Assembly (NCBI RefSeq): GCF_036226505.1
Contig: NZ_CP108484.1
Span: forward strand, 8,341,501-8,405,500
Source of the DNA: Kitasatospora sp. NBC_01246
GTDB lineage: Bacteria > Actinomycetota > Actinomycetes > Streptomycetales > Streptomycetaceae
Direction of reading: 5' to 3'
DNA: 64,000 nucleotides
Shown here: positions 7,978 to 16,291 of the stretch, piece by piece
Layout: the number at the start of each line of letters is the position of its first letter
How positions within the stretch are numbered: position 1 is the stretch's first letter
Program-made: the position numbers and the translations under genes
Notes under the pieces: model-generated
The model's input: the letters and a program-made list of their open reading frames with translations, nothing else
Told to the model about the DNA's origin: nothing
Databases searched by the model: none

Positions 7978-8817
7978 TCAGCGGAACGCGGCGATGTTGC
8001 GGGTGACCCACTCGGTGAAGGGGTGCGGGGCGCGGCCGAGGACTCGTTCCACGTCCGGGCTGATCCGCAGTTCGGCCGGGTTCGGGGCGGAGATGATGTC
8101 CAGGGTGTCGTCGGCGAGTTCCACCGGCACGAACCGGGTCATCGTGGCCCTGGCCTCCTCGCGGGTGAGTTCGTGGAACCGCAGGGGGGAGCCGAGCACG
8201 GCGGCGAGCGCCTCCGCCTGCCGTCGGGGCGTGATCACCTCCGGTCCGGTCAGCTCGTACACCCGGCCGGTGTGCCGGTCGTCCAGCAGGCAGGCCGCCG
8301 CGACCCCGGCGATGTCCACCGGGTCGACGACCGGCACCCCCACATCGCCGAAGGGCGCGGCGACCGTCCCCTCCGTGCGGACGGACTGCGCCCAGGCCAG
8401 GGCGTTCGAGGCGAAGCCGCCCGGACGCAGGACGGCCCAGTCCAGGCCGGACTCCCGCAAGGCGTCCTCCACCGCGCGCATCGCCACCCGTGACGGATCG
8501 AGCGGCCTGGTCGCCACGCCCTGCGAGGAGAGCAGGACGACCCGGCGGACCCCGGCGGCCGCGGCCAGGCCGATGAGGTCGGCCGGCCTGGCCCCGGCGG
8601 CGTGCAGGTCGCCGGACAGCAGGAGGAAGAGCGCCTTCGCCCCGTCCAGCACGGGTACGAGGCTCGTCGGCTCGGCCAGGTCGGCCACCACGTGCCGGAC
8701 ACCGTCCGGCACCGCCGCCGCACGCCGCGACACCGCCGTCACCTGCTCGCCCACCTCGGCCAGCGCCTGCGTCAGAGGACGGCCCACGTTCCCGGTAGCC
8801 CCGGTCACCACGATCAT
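7978..8817 (-). CDS. NmrA-family NAD(P)-binding protein under HxlR control
   Basis: A 279-residue atypical SDR/NmrA protein with VTGATGNVGRPL at residues 4-15, the cofactor strand AVSRR, and a KALFLLLSGD segment where NAD(P)H-quinone-reductase-like members (YtfG/QorB type) have LLIS. The rest of the chain follows that family to the C-terminal WVTRNIAAFR. Likely role: reduction of quinones or other electrophiles, or sensing of the NADP redox state. ATG at 8817 is decided by AGGAG spaced 6 bases upstream; the frame is open further upstream to 8850 without support. It diverges from an HxlR regulator, the usual arrangement for quinone/aldehyde-responsive pairs. Confidence 0.88.
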   Translation of the reverse strand: MIVVTGATGNVGRPLTQALAEVGEQVTAVSRRAAAVPDGVRHVVADLAEPTSLVPVLDGAKALFLLLSGDLHAAGARPADLIGLAAAAGVRRVVLLSSQGVATRPLDPSRVAMRAVEDALRESGLDWAVLRPGGFASNALAWAQSVRTEGTVAAPFGDVGVPVVDPVDIAGVAAACLLDDRHTGRVYELTGPEVITPRRQAEALAAVLGSPLRFHELTREEARATMTRFVPVELADDTLDIISAPNPAELRISPDVERVLGRAPHPFTEWVTRNIAAFR

Positions 8818-8868
8818 GTTCAGCTCCTGGTTCGTTGTGTACTGCGGCAACTGACGTTAGGAGAGGGG

Positions 8869-8883
8869 CTTACTTCTCGTAAG
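8869..8883. promoter_or_regulatory. Candidate HxlR operator
   Basis: CTTAC-TTCTC-GTAAG at 8869-8883 is a perfect 5-5-5 inverted repeat between the divergent genes, and a further GTAAG half-site lies at 8899-8903. HxlR regulators bind such short dyads, so autoregulation and control of the divergent reductase are likely. Confidence 0.6.
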
Positions 8884-8909
8884 GACGTACCCGGAGGTAA
8901 GCTCCGGAC

Positions 8910-9281
8910 ATGAGGGAAGGTGCGCAGCTGAGGCAAGCCGGGGCGGGCCGTCGGTATGAGGTGTTTCACACCGACTGCCCCGCGCGAGACGTGGTCGACC
9001 ACGTGACCAGCCGGTGGGGCGTCTGGGTGCTGATCTCCCTGCGGAGCAATGACCTTCGGTTCTACGAGCTGCGCGACAGCATCCAGGGCATCAGCGAGAA
9101 GATGCTCGCCCAGACCCTGCGCGCCCTGGTCCAGGACGGCCTGGTCTGGCGGGAGGTGGAGCCGACGACGCCGCCTCAGGTCACCTACGGGCTCACCGAG
9201 TTCGGCCGGGACGTCAGCGAGCCGCTGACGGACCTGTTCGACCGGATCACCGAACGGCTGCCGCCGCGCGGCGCGCAATAG
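8910..9281 (+). CDS. HxlR-family winged-helix regulator
   Basis: A 123-residue one-component regulator. It has the HxlR domain layout: CPARDVVDHVTSRWGVWVL (helix 1 with the near-invariant Cys), LRFYELRDSIQGISEKMLAQTLRALVQDG spread over the recognition region, and the wing GLVWREVEPTTPPQVTYGLTEFG. The N-terminal Cys (about residue 25 in TDCPA) is the residue that senses electrophiles in characterised members, so redox or quinone sensing is plausible. ATG at 8910 gives the normal length. It is divergent from the NmrA-like gene with a 92-bp shared promoter region carrying the dyad above. Confidence 0.9.
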   Translation: MREGAQLRQAGAGRRYEVFHTDCPARDVVDHVTSRWGVWVLISLRSNDLRFYELRDSIQGISEKMLAQTLRALVQDGLVWREVEPTTPPQVTYGLTEFGRDVSEPLTDLFDRITERLPPRGAQ

Positions 9282-9325
9282 CGCCCGGCCCCGCGTCACC
9301 TGCCCTACCCCGTCGCCGCGCTGCG

Positions 9326-9373
9326 GTGACCGTTGCCGTGGACGGGTGACCGTTGCCGTGGACGGGTGACCGT
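9326..9373. repeat. 20-bp tandem repeat, 2.4 copies
   Basis: The unit GTGACCGTTGCCGTGGACGG occurs at 9326-9345 and 9346-9365, with a partial third copy (GTGACCGT) to 9373. It lies between the HxlR gene and a small conserved gene. No function is evident; it may come from replication slippage. Confidence 0.8.
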
Positions 9374-9443
9374 CTCGTCGCGCCTGACGGTTCGTGGGGC
9401 CACCGTCCGGCCCGGTGTCGGTGCCGGCTGGGATGCTGGCGGC

Positions 9444-9716
9444 ATGGACGACGAGGCACTGCTGCGCGGCCGCGTGTACGGGGCCGACCACGACGACCCG
9501 GACCCCGGGCCGCGCCCCGGGCACGAGTACCGGGAACTGGTCGGCGGCCCGCTCGACGGCCTGCTCCTGGACGTCACCGGCTGGGACGCCGAGCGGCTCG
9601 ACCACGGCGCGGCGCTGGCCACCGAGCTCGGCGCGTTCGGTGCCGGCGGCCGCGCCCACTACCGACAGCGACCCTCGGACCGGCGCCGCTGGGACTGGCA
9701 GGGCGACAGCCCCTGA
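9444..9716 (+). CDS. Small conserved actinobacterial protein of unknown function
   Basis: A 90-residue acidic protein. The core ELVGGPLDGLLLDVTGW and the final YRQRPSDRRRWDWQGDSP give it the look of a small conserved Streptomyces family, and the G/C-biased third positions support coding. ATG at 9444 is the first plausible start; there is no good Shine-Dalgarno. No catalytic or membrane feature is seen. Confidence 0.6.
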   Translation: MDDEALLRGRVYGADHDDPDPGPRPGHEYRELVGGPLDGLLLDVTGWDAERLDHGAALATELGAFGAGGRAHYRQRPSDRRRWDWQGDSP

Positions 9717-9874
9717 CGGCGCCGGACCGGTGCGTCCGCCGGGCTGTCCGCCGTCCTTTGAATTCCGGCGAGAACCATTCCGGACAGCGGCGGAAGGGCC
9801 CGGTCAGCGCTTGCCGGGCGGTGGCGTCGGCGAAGCGGCGCCCCTCACGCCGCCCGCAGGACTCCGGCGGTCCA

Positions 9875-10840
9875 CTACTGCTGCCGGGGCGCGTCCATGT
9901 GCAGGCGGATGGTGGTTCCCCCGGCGCGGCTGGAGCGGATCTCGACGAGGTCGCAGAGCTGGTGGGCGAGCCACAGGCCGCGGCCGCCGATCTGATCCGC
10001 GGTGGGGCGGCTGCGGCCGGCCATCACGTCGGAGATGTAGCCGGAGTCACGGAACTCGCAGAGGAACGTCGCGTCCTGGGCCCAGGTGCGCAGGGTGCCG
10101 TGGCCGCCCCCGTGGCGGATGCTGTTCGTCGCGATCTCCGTGACGGCGACGGCCAGTTTCGGCAACCGGTCCCGCAGGACACCCGCGTCGGTCGCGCACT
10201 GCGTCACCTTCGCGCGGATCGCGGCCATATCACCCTCTGTGTAGCTCAGTTCCTGGAAGGGATCGCACGGGCCGGCCAGCTCCTCGAAGGGGTACTCCTC
10301 GGCGCTCAGATACTCCTCGTTGGCCGCATCCCGGTCGGCCCGGCGGATCAGCGGATGGCAGCGCGACAGCGATCGCAGGGCGTCCTCGTCGTCGTCGGCG
10401 GCGTCGTAGGGGCACAGCATCGACCAGGTGGCGCTGCGCGCGAAGGCCCGGTTCAGCAGCCACTCGTGGTACCGCAGCTCCGAGAGGTGCGCTGTACTGC
10501 GCGCATGGCGCCAGGCGGTCTCACCGATGGCCCGTACCGGCCTGCCGCCTTCACCCCGCTCGGTCATCCAGGCCGACCAGGCCGCGATGTGCCGACCGGG
10601 ATTGGGCCCGGCCGTCGTCGTGTCGACGAAGGTGACGGCGGGCTCGTCGACGAGTTCGCCGCGCAGCAGCGAGGTCTTGTCCGAGGGGACCGCGACGACC
10701 ACCGCCTCGTCGGCCTCCAGGGCCTCGTGGATGAATCCCAGGGTCCCGGACAGGAACTGCGCGTCCCCGCGATAGGGGTACAGCTCGTGGCGGAACGGGC
10801 TCTCGCCCCGGTCGGACGTCGGGGGTACGGTCGCGGTCAT
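9875..10840 (-). CDS. MEDS-domain protein with anti-sigma-type HATPase domain
   Basis: A 321-residue cytoplasmic protein. The N-terminal 170 residues form a MEDS domain (HELYPYRGDAQFLSG start, then the AVPSDKTSLLRGEL strand), found with sensing of methanogen/methylotroph DcmR type. The C-terminal 130 residues are an RsbW-like HATPase: EIATNSIRHGGG is the N-box, FRDSG the G1 region, and GGRGLWLAHQL the G2 box. The pair suggests ligand-gated anti-sigma-factor or serine-kinase activity toward STAS proteins. It overlaps the upstream MEDS-STAS gene by 4 bases (ATGA, 10837-10840), so the two are co-translated and probably act as kinase and antagonist. Confidence 0.9.
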   Translation of the reverse strand: MTATVPPTSDRGESPFRHELYPYRGDAQFLSGTLGFIHEALEADEAVVVAVPSDKTSLLRGELVDEPAVTFVDTTTAGPNPGRHIAAWSAWMTERGEGGRPVRAIGETAWRHARSTAHLSELRYHEWLLNRAFARSATWSMLCPYDAADDDEDALRSLSRCHPLIRRADRDAANEEYLSAEEYPFEELAGPCDPFQELSYTEGDMAAIRAKVTQCATDAGVLRDRLPKLAVAVTEIATNSIRHGGGHGTLRTWAQDATFLCEFRDSGYISDVMAGRSRPTADQIGGRGLWLAHQLCDLVEIRSSRAGGTTIRLHMDAPRQQ

Positions 10841-11637
10841 GTCGCCATCACCACCGGCAGGTCGGCGGCCGCGTAACCCGCCAGCTCCCAGCAGAGGAGC
10901 ACGGTCTCGTTGGCGCCCTCCACGACGACCCGGTGGCCCGGCAGGTGGCGGGCCGCGTCGACCAGAGCCTGCATGCCGGCAGCGTCGATGAGCTCAAGAT
11001 CGTGGAACCCCAGCTTCACCATCGACGACTTCCTGACCGCGGCGCGGACGACGGCGTTGAACGCGGCCGCGCCCTCAAAGTCGACCACTCCGTCCACGCT
11101 CCACCTGTTGGCGCCCGTGCTGAACATCCGAAAGGACGGACGCGCAGCACGTGTGCCCACCTCGTGAGGATGCATGCACGCCACACCGTCCAGGGTAGTC
11201 CGGTCCCACCGCGACGGCCGGAACGCGCACACCACCATGGCGCCGCTCTCCGAAGCGAACTCGTCGAGTTTGAGCTCCCCGGCCAGCAGCTCCTCGGCCT
11301 CGGAGGCTGCCGTCGGGGGCATCCGCTCGGTGAGGACCCGTACGGACCGGAAGCCCTCCCGGGTCGCGGTGTGGACTTCCCTGCGCACCGCAGCAAGCAT
11401 CATGTCCATGTCCAGTGCGTCCGGCAGATCGAGGACCACCGAGGTGGAGGGATGTCCGTCGCGTTCGATCTCGGCGGTGCCGAGGGAACCGATGACCACG
11501 ACCTTGTCCCCGTACAGGGCTCCGTCCGCCAGAAAGGCCCGCGCATCGGCGAACGTGGCAGCGGGGCCCATCCGCCAGCAGACGTGGTCACCGAGACCGA
11601 CCTCGTCCAGGGTCGCCAAAGCCCGCGCCGCTCTCAC
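10837..11637 (-). CDS. MEDS-domain protein with STAS (anti-sigma antagonist) domain
   Basis: A 266-residue protein with a MEDS domain (residues about 10-165; EVGLGDHVCWRMG at its start) and a C-terminal STAS domain (about 175-262; DGVVDFEGAAAFNAVVRAA, with the phosphoacceptor-loop segment DLELIDAAGMQALVDAAR). In place of the usual conserved Ser the loop reads IDAAG, so phosphorylation on the typical site is doubtful. GTG at 11637 is chosen because GGAAGGGGG lies just upstream; an alternative GTG at 11658 adds 7 residues. It is the first gene of a two-gene operon with the MEDS-HATPase gene. Confidence 0.85.
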   Translation of the reverse strand: MRAARALATLDEVGLGDHVCWRMGPAATFADARAFLADGALYGDKVVVIGSLGTAEIERDGHPSTSVVLDLPDALDMDMMLAAVRREVHTATREGFRSVRVLTERMPPTAASEAEELLAGELKLDEFASESGAMVVCAFRPSRWDRTTLDGVACMHPHEVGTRAARPSFRMFSTGANRWSVDGVVDFEGAAAFNAVVRAAVRKSSMVKLGFHDLELIDAAGMQALVDAARHLPGHRVVVEGANETVLLCWELAGYAAADLPVVMAT

Positions 11638-12008
11638 CCCGCCCCCTTCCCAGGTCACCCCCGCCAGCAGTGATAGGAGAATAACGGTTCCGGCAGATGC
11701 CCGGCTGTTTCGGGCGGCCGGAGTGCGGTCTACGCCTGCCCACCATGGGGAACGCCAACCCTCCCACGTCGGGGCCCGGCGTGAACGAGGCCGCTGCTCG
11801 GCCCGGAGAAGCTGTTCGCGGGGGCCGTGGGAAAACCCGTTTGGTGGACGAGGGGTGCGCTGCTACATTCCCGGTGACCGTGCGAGAGATCGAGGAGGTG
11901 GTACCCGTGGACGCAGTATCGACATGGGTGCTCCCCTCCGGGGTCACGGTCGGGCGATAGGCAGGTCGTCCGGGAGCGCCGTTCAGTGCACTCCCGAAAG
12001 GCACGACC
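11638..12008. other. Gene-poor interval with a possible 17-codon leader ORF
   Basis: Most of this interval shows nothing. On the plus strand GAGGAGG at 11892-11898 is well placed for a GTG at 11907, which opens a 17-codon frame (sense ending GVTVGR) closed at 11958-11960, 48 bases before the hydrolase start. It could be a short leader peptide or a gene remnant; there is no independent support. Confidence 0.3.
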
Positions 12009-12746
12009 ATGCGCTTCACCTCCGAGCGGCGCCTCGACGAAGGCGTCCTCGAACGCGAATTCACCCTCGGTGAGATTCCGGGCATCCTGTGGACGCCCGC
12101 AGCCGTATCCTCACCGCTGCCGCTGATCCTGCTGGGCCACCCGCCCCTCGGACTGCGGAAGATGTACCCCCGGCTGGTGGACCGGGCCCGGCACTCCGCC
12201 GCAGAGGGCTTCGCCACGGCCACGATCGAACTCCCCGGAAGCGGTGACCGGCCCCGTTGGGCCGCCGTCGATCAGGCCCGCGCAGACCTGCGCCGGGCGA
12301 TGGAGGCGGGCGAGCCGGTCAGCGACGAGATCGTCGACGCCCTCGTCCTCCCGCTGGTCGAAAAGGCGGTCCCGGAGTGGCAGGCCGCCCTGGACGCCCT
12401 CCTCGCGCTGCCCGGGATCGGCGGCCCGGTCGGGTACTCGGGGGGTGTGATCTCGATCGGCATCCGGCTCGCTGTGGTCGAGCCGCGCATCGTGGCCGCC
12501 GGGCTCTTCGCCGGGAGTCTCGTGCCTCGCGCCATGTTCGAGGAGGCCCGGCAGGTCACCATCCCGCTGCACGTCCTGCTGCAGTGGGACGACGAAGGGA
12601 ACGACCGGCAGGCTGCTCTGGACCTCTTCGACGCCTTCGGCTCCCAGGAGAAGTCCCTGCACGCCAACATGGGCGGACACACCGGCGTCCCGCGGTTCGC
12701 GGGAGACGTCGCGGCCCAGTTCTTCGCCCGTCACCTGAGGAAGTGA
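12009..12746 (+). CDS. Alpha/beta hydrolase, dienelactone-hydrolase-like
   Basis: A 245-residue soluble hydrolase-fold protein. It shows an oxyanion-side HPPLGLRK segment near residue 43 and GGPVGYSGGVISIG at about 138-151 as the nucleophile-elbow region. The elbow reads G-Y-S-G-G, giving Ser as nucleophile. HVLLQWDDEGND supplies the acid residue and MGGHTGVP the catalytic His. The substrate is unknown; this group includes many actinobacterial esterase-like proteins. ATG at 12009 is preceded by GAAAGG at 11996-12001. The following 14-bp hairpin terminates it against the convergent hydrolase. Confidence 0.85.
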   Translation: MRFTSERRLDEGVLEREFTLGEIPGILWTPAAVSSPLPLILLGHPPLGLRKMYPRLVDRARHSAAEGFATATIELPGSGDRPRWAAVDQARADLRRAMEAGEPVSDEIVDALVLPLVEKAVPEWQAALDALLALPGIGGPVGYSGGVISIGIRLAVVEPRIVAAGLFAGSLVPRAMFEEARQVTIPLHVLLQWDDEGNDRQAALDLFDAFGSQEKSLHANMGGHTGVPRFAGDVAAQFFARHLRK

Positions 12747-12832
12747 GGTCGGCACCGGGCCGGTGACAGGCGGTCGCTGAGGTCGGCCGGTGTGCCGCTC
12801 GGACCGAGGCCGGCCCTCCACGGCGGTCCAGA

Positions 12833-12869
12833 CCGTGGGCCCCTGCTGAACTCCGGCAGGGGCCCACGG
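12833..12869. terminator. Perfect 14-bp hairpin between two convergent hydrolase genes
   Basis: CCGTGGGCCCCTGC (12833-12846) and GCAGGGGCCCACGG (12856-12869) pair perfectly around a 9-base loop. It is placed between the stops of the two convergent genes and should act in both directions. Confidence 0.85.
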
Positions 12870-12899
12870 CGGCGCCACGCCTCCTCGATCTCCTCGTCA

Positions 12900-13604
12900 T
12901 CACAGCGGGCTGCCCCAGGCGCCGGTGACGGCGATGACGTCTCGGGCCAACGCCACGGGTCGCTCCCGGGCGATGAGGTGTCCGGCGCCGTGGACGGAAC
13001 GGACGGTGGTGTGCGGGGCCAGGCGCAGCAACTGGTCGATGTCCTCGGCGGTGACGGATGAACCGGTGTCGCCGTGGACGAGCAGGAGGGGAAGGTCGAG
13101 TGCGCCGGTGATCTGCCGTAGCCGGGGGACCTGGGCGAGGATGTCCTCGACGAGCTCGGTGTGGGTGCCGGCCAGGCCGCCGGCGGCGAGGAAGCGGCGG
13201 ACTCGGGCAGGTTCGAGGCAGGGGACGACGTCGACCAGTACCAGCCCTGCCACCCTTGCCCGCGCCGCCGGATCGCCGAGGGCGGCGACGGCGGCGAGCC
13301 CGCCCAGTGAGGCACCGACGACCACGCACCCCGGCGGCTCGGCGAACAGCATCGCGGCGACGTCCGCCGCGCACGCGGACAGCGTCCGAGCACGGCCGTC
13401 GCTGTCGCCGTGGCCCCGCTGGTCGAAGGCCACGCAGCGGAACCCGGCTTCGACGAGCAACTCGCTGACCGGTGCCCACACCTGACGGCGTTCGCCACCG
13501 GCATGCAACAGGAGACAGGTCGGTCCGGCACCGATTTCCTCCCCCCGCAGGATCGCATCGGGGCGAGTGATCCGCCGCGCCCGCGGAACGGTCGGGTCGA
13601 TCAT
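12900..13604 (-). CDS. Alpha/beta hydrolase
   Basis: A 234-residue alpha/beta hydrolase with all usual landmarks: LLLHAGGERRQVW (oxyanion strand), FDQRGHGDSDG, the nucleophile elbow VVGASLGGLAA (Ser in G-A-S-L-G), LLLVHGDTGSSV with the acid residue, and HGAGHLIARERP with the catalytic His. Likely an esterase or haloperoxidase-like enzyme of unknown substrate. ATG at 13604 gives the standard N-terminus; a GTG at 13613 is also in frame, and the longer frame upstream to 14072 has no support. Confidence 0.87.
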   Translation of the reverse strand: MIDPTVPRARRITRPDAILRGEEIGAGPTCLLLHAGGERRQVWAPVSELLVEAGFRCVAFDQRGHGDSDGRARTLSACAADVAAMLFAEPPGCVVVGASLGGLAAVAALGDPAARARVAGLVLVDVVPCLEPARVRRFLAAGGLAGTHTELVEDILAQVPRLRQITGALDLPLLLVHGDTGSSVTAEDIDQLLRLAPHTTVRSVHGAGHLIARERPVALARDVIAVTGAWGSPL

Positions 13605-14382
13605 GTGACTCACGTCTTCCCCTCTCCCACGCGCGCCCGCGGAGGTCGGCTCGTCGGTGGACCGGTCGGTCCCCGAGCCGAACGCGATGCCTCCCACCGC
13701 CCGAAGGGGCGCTCCGGGAACCGAAGCTACACCGACCCGGATGCCGCCGGGAGGTACGACCGTCCTGTCACATCGCGCTCCGCAGGCCGGCGGCAGCGGG
13801 TTCCTGGGTACGGAGTCGGGCCGCCGGGCGGCGTCGGCCGGACAGCTGGTCGCCGCGACGTTCGCCACCATGCCCGGCGACGCTGCGGGGATCTGGCGGC
13901 ATGCTGTCGACCTGCGGGATGCGGGCCGCATCGAGCCGGCCATGAACGGCGAGCGCTTCGTCGGTGGGAGCAGGCACCACCAACCGATGGGGGCATGCCG
14001 TGTTTCCTGACCGTCATGACGTCGTCGAGGGCACCTCGGCCGAGGAGCGGGCGTACCGGCGGTAGGCGGCAAGGCTGCACGATCCCCTTCCTCCGCGGGT
14101 GGGACGGGCCGGTCTGCCCGAGTTCGGTGCGAGGATGCGGCGGCGCTCTCAGGGCTGACCGATGCCGGTCACGCGACCGCCGGCGTGGTGGGAGACAGTG
14201 CTCCGGGGCGGGCTCGCCCTTGGCGGGCGCACTCTCGGCTCCCCCGGGTGATCCTGGATCGGATCACCGTCCGGCGCCGCCACCACCGCGCGGGCAGGGT
14301 GGTCGTGACCTCCCGCGCCGCTGTGCTCCGGTCCGTCGATGTGGTCGGGGACTCCCGAGCGGTGCTCGGGCCCGTCGGCCCG
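13605..14382. other. 778-bp stretch without a supported gene
   Basis: Open frames exist on both strands (for example 13657-14010 plus and 13768-13983 minus), but they disagree with each other, lack ribosome binding sites and match no family I recognise. The region flanks a broken gene and is probably decayed sequence. Confidence 0.5.
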
Positions 14383-14877
14383 TCAACCGGTGGGTGTGCC
14401 GCTCCGGTCGCCTTCAACGACGGAACGCAGGTCCGCGAGAGCCTGCGCGGCGGCCGGGGGCGGGGACGCCCTGAGCGCGTCCGGGATCAGCTCGGCCAAC
14501 CGTTCCGGCCGGTGGGGTGCGGCCCACAGGCGCCGGGCGGCGGCGACCTCCGAGCGCCGGACGGCCGGTCTCCGGCTGCGCGTCCAGGAGCCCCACCAGT
14601 CGGGGGCGAGCGGCAGGGCGGCGCGGGCGGTCGGCTGGTCCGGGTGCAGACCCAGCGGGCGTAGCGCACCGGCTCGGACCGACACGGTCACGAAGCCCCG
14701 CCATCGGCCCGACTCGCGGTCGGGCCCGCAGGTCAGGTCGCGGCGGATGTCCTGCTCGTCGACCGGCGACCAGTCGATGCCGTGGTCGCGCAGTCACACC
14801 GCGAGGGCCAGCCCGGGCTGCGGCATGCCGGTCGCGTTCTCGACGGTGAAGATCCTCACCCAGTCCTCGTCAGCCAT
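14383..14877 (-). pseudogene. Unidentified gene interrupted by one in-frame TGA
   Basis: From ATG at 14877 (MADEDWVRIFTVENATGMPQ) the frame runs to a TGA at 14383, but codon 28 (14794-14796) is also TGA. Sense on both sides is continuous and protein-like: GLALAV before it, LRDHGIDWSPVDEQDIRRD after it, then a Trp-rich WWGSWTRSRRPA segment, for 164 codons in all. A single G-to-A change of TGG would restore Trp, so this is a one-step nonsense mutation or a base-calling error. A GTG restart downstream (14691) would give only 102 residues. The family is not recognised. Confidence 0.65.
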
Positions 14878-15175
14878 CCGTTCAGACTGTCACACGGGCT
14901 GCCGCGCCGTCGCCTCGGTTTCGCGGCGCCGGCCCGCAGGTACCGTCGCCCGGATCGCCGCGCCGGCCGGGTCGTGCTCTGCGGAAGGACGTAGGACACC
15001 GCGCTGAGATCGCCTGGGGAACGTCTGTCGGGAGACGAATCACTGGGCAAGCGACGGTCCTCACCCGTCAATCGGCGGGGGCGGCGCTGCCGCTGTGCTG
15101 GATGCGCCGAGCACGACGACGACGCTTTGGGGCGTCTGCGCTGAGGCTGAACTCAGGTCGTCGGCCGGGGACGTG

Positions 15176-15217
15176 CCGGACCGGCCGGTCGGTGTTGCGA
15201 CCGACCGGCCGGTCCGG
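15176..15217 (-). terminator. Perfect 17-bp hairpin after the secreted-protein gene
   Basis: A 17-base arm at 15176-15192 (CCGGACCGGCCGGTCGG) pairs perfectly with 15201-15217 across an 8-base loop, 7 bases beyond the stop of the minus-strand gene at 15224. Confidence 0.88.
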
Positions 15218-15223
15218 AGGGGG

Positions 15224-15832
15224 TCAGCCCATCGTGCAGGCGAGCTGGGCCTTCACAGCGTCGCGGAGGTTCTCCTGGGCGCTGCAGTCGGCGCTGAAGA
15301 CGTCCTGCCACTGGGGGCTGATGAAGTGGACGTTCACGATCTCGGTGACGATGTCGACGTTCTGGGCCTTGATGGTGTTCTTGGCGATCAGCACCTGCGG
15401 TGTCGGAGCCGTCTGGGCGCCGATGACGCCGCCTTCACCGTAGAACAGGTTGGTGATCTTGGTGTAGACGGTGACCCTCTTCCCCTTGATGTCGTTGCCG
15501 ACGATGGCGACCGTCCAGTCCTTGTAGTTGCGCTGCCAGCCGAAGCTGGTCGCCCGGTTCAGGGCGGACACGGTGCCGTACTGGGCCTTGATGATCCAGT
15601 GGTGCCTGAGCAGCGGGCGACCGCTCGGGTGGTCCCGGGGGTGCGCCGGTTCCCCCGCCTGCACGGCGTCGCGCAGGTCCTGGTTCCCGGCGACCGGACC
15701 GTCCGCCGCCGAAGCCGCTGGGAGCGTCGCCGCGCCGGCCGGTGCGGCGACGCCGCCGGCGACGGCGAGGGCCGCTGCCCCGGTGACCACGACCGTCCTC
15801 CACCGTGCGCCGGACCGCTGACTGGTTGCCAT
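15224..15832 (-). CDS. Secreted protein of unknown function
   Basis: A 202-residue exported protein. The first 34 residues are a signal peptide (MATSQRSGARWR, then VVVTGAAALAVAGGVAAPAG, cleavage probably after AGAATL or nearby). The mature part has no recognised domain; it is rich in Val/Ile/Asn with YGTVSALNRATSFGWQR and TVYTKITNLFYGEGG strands and ends with a Cys pair (DCSAQ ... ACTMG) that could form one disulfide. ATG at 15832 is supported by GAGGAG 8 bases upstream. It is monocistronic with a very strong terminator. Confidence 0.75.
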   Translation of the reverse strand: MATSQRSGARWRTVVVTGAAALAVAGGVAAPAGAATLPAASAADGPVAGNQDLRDAVQAGEPAHPRDHPSGRPLLRHHWIIKAQYGTVSALNRATSFGWQRNYKDWTVAIVGNDIKGKRVTVYTKITNLFYGEGGVIGAQTAPTPQVLIAKNTIKAQNVDIVTEIVNVHFISPQWQDVFSADCSAQENLRDAVKAQLACTMG

Positions 15833-16048
15833 CCTGGTACTCCTCGTTCACGTGCGTCGACGGGCCTCGCGGCACGCCCGCGCGCCCGCCACCGGGAAGT
15901 ACCCGGTGCCCTCGACCCTGGCGGACCCGAGCGCGGTGCACATCAGTCGTTTGACTGACGGAGCAGAAGACCCGTCAGTGACCGACGACGGCGGTCACTG
16001 GGGAGGCCGCTCGGAGGGCAGCGGGTGGCGGAGCGCCGGACGCCCCGC

Positions 16049-16291
16049 TCAGTGCCAGCCGGAGTTCCAGTCCTGGTTCGCCGGTCCGGCGTCACCGCCC
16101 AAGGAGGAGAGGAGGCCGACCAAGAAGAGGACCACCACGATCAGCCCGAGCAGTACCAACCAGAAGGTGTCCTCAAATCCGGCCTGGTACGGGCCTTTTG
16201 GTCGATCCGGTCGATCCGGCTGGTCACCGCCGCCCTCGTCGCTCCGGCCCTCGTCGCTTCGGCCCTCGGCATCGCTGCCCTCGTCGGCCAC
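16049..16291 (-). CDS. Small single-pass membrane protein
   Basis: An 80-residue protein: an acidic, repetitive hydrophilic N-terminus (two GRSDE units and three PDR/PKG steps), one strongly hydrophobic segment at about residues 43-64 (FWLVLLGLIVVVLFLVGLL), and a short tail. The translated start is GTG at 16291, preceded by GGAGGGGG with ideal spacing, which makes this a believable gene despite its size. The orientation and role are unknown. Confidence 0.65.
   Translation of the reverse strand: MADEGSDAEGRSDEGRSDEGGGDQPDRPDRPKGPYQAGFEDTFWLVLLGLIVVVLFLVGLLSSLGGDAGPANQDWNSGWH

Noticed and set aside
13657..14010. 117-codon plus-strand frame in the gene-free stretch
   Set aside because: No ribosome binding site, no family, and an equally plausible opposing frame over the same bases.
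14794..14796. TGA as a selenocysteine codon
   Set aside because: No selenocysteine-insertion hairpin was visible, the residue context (GLALAV-x-LRDHG) is not a redox motif, and the simplest reading is a Trp-to-stop change.
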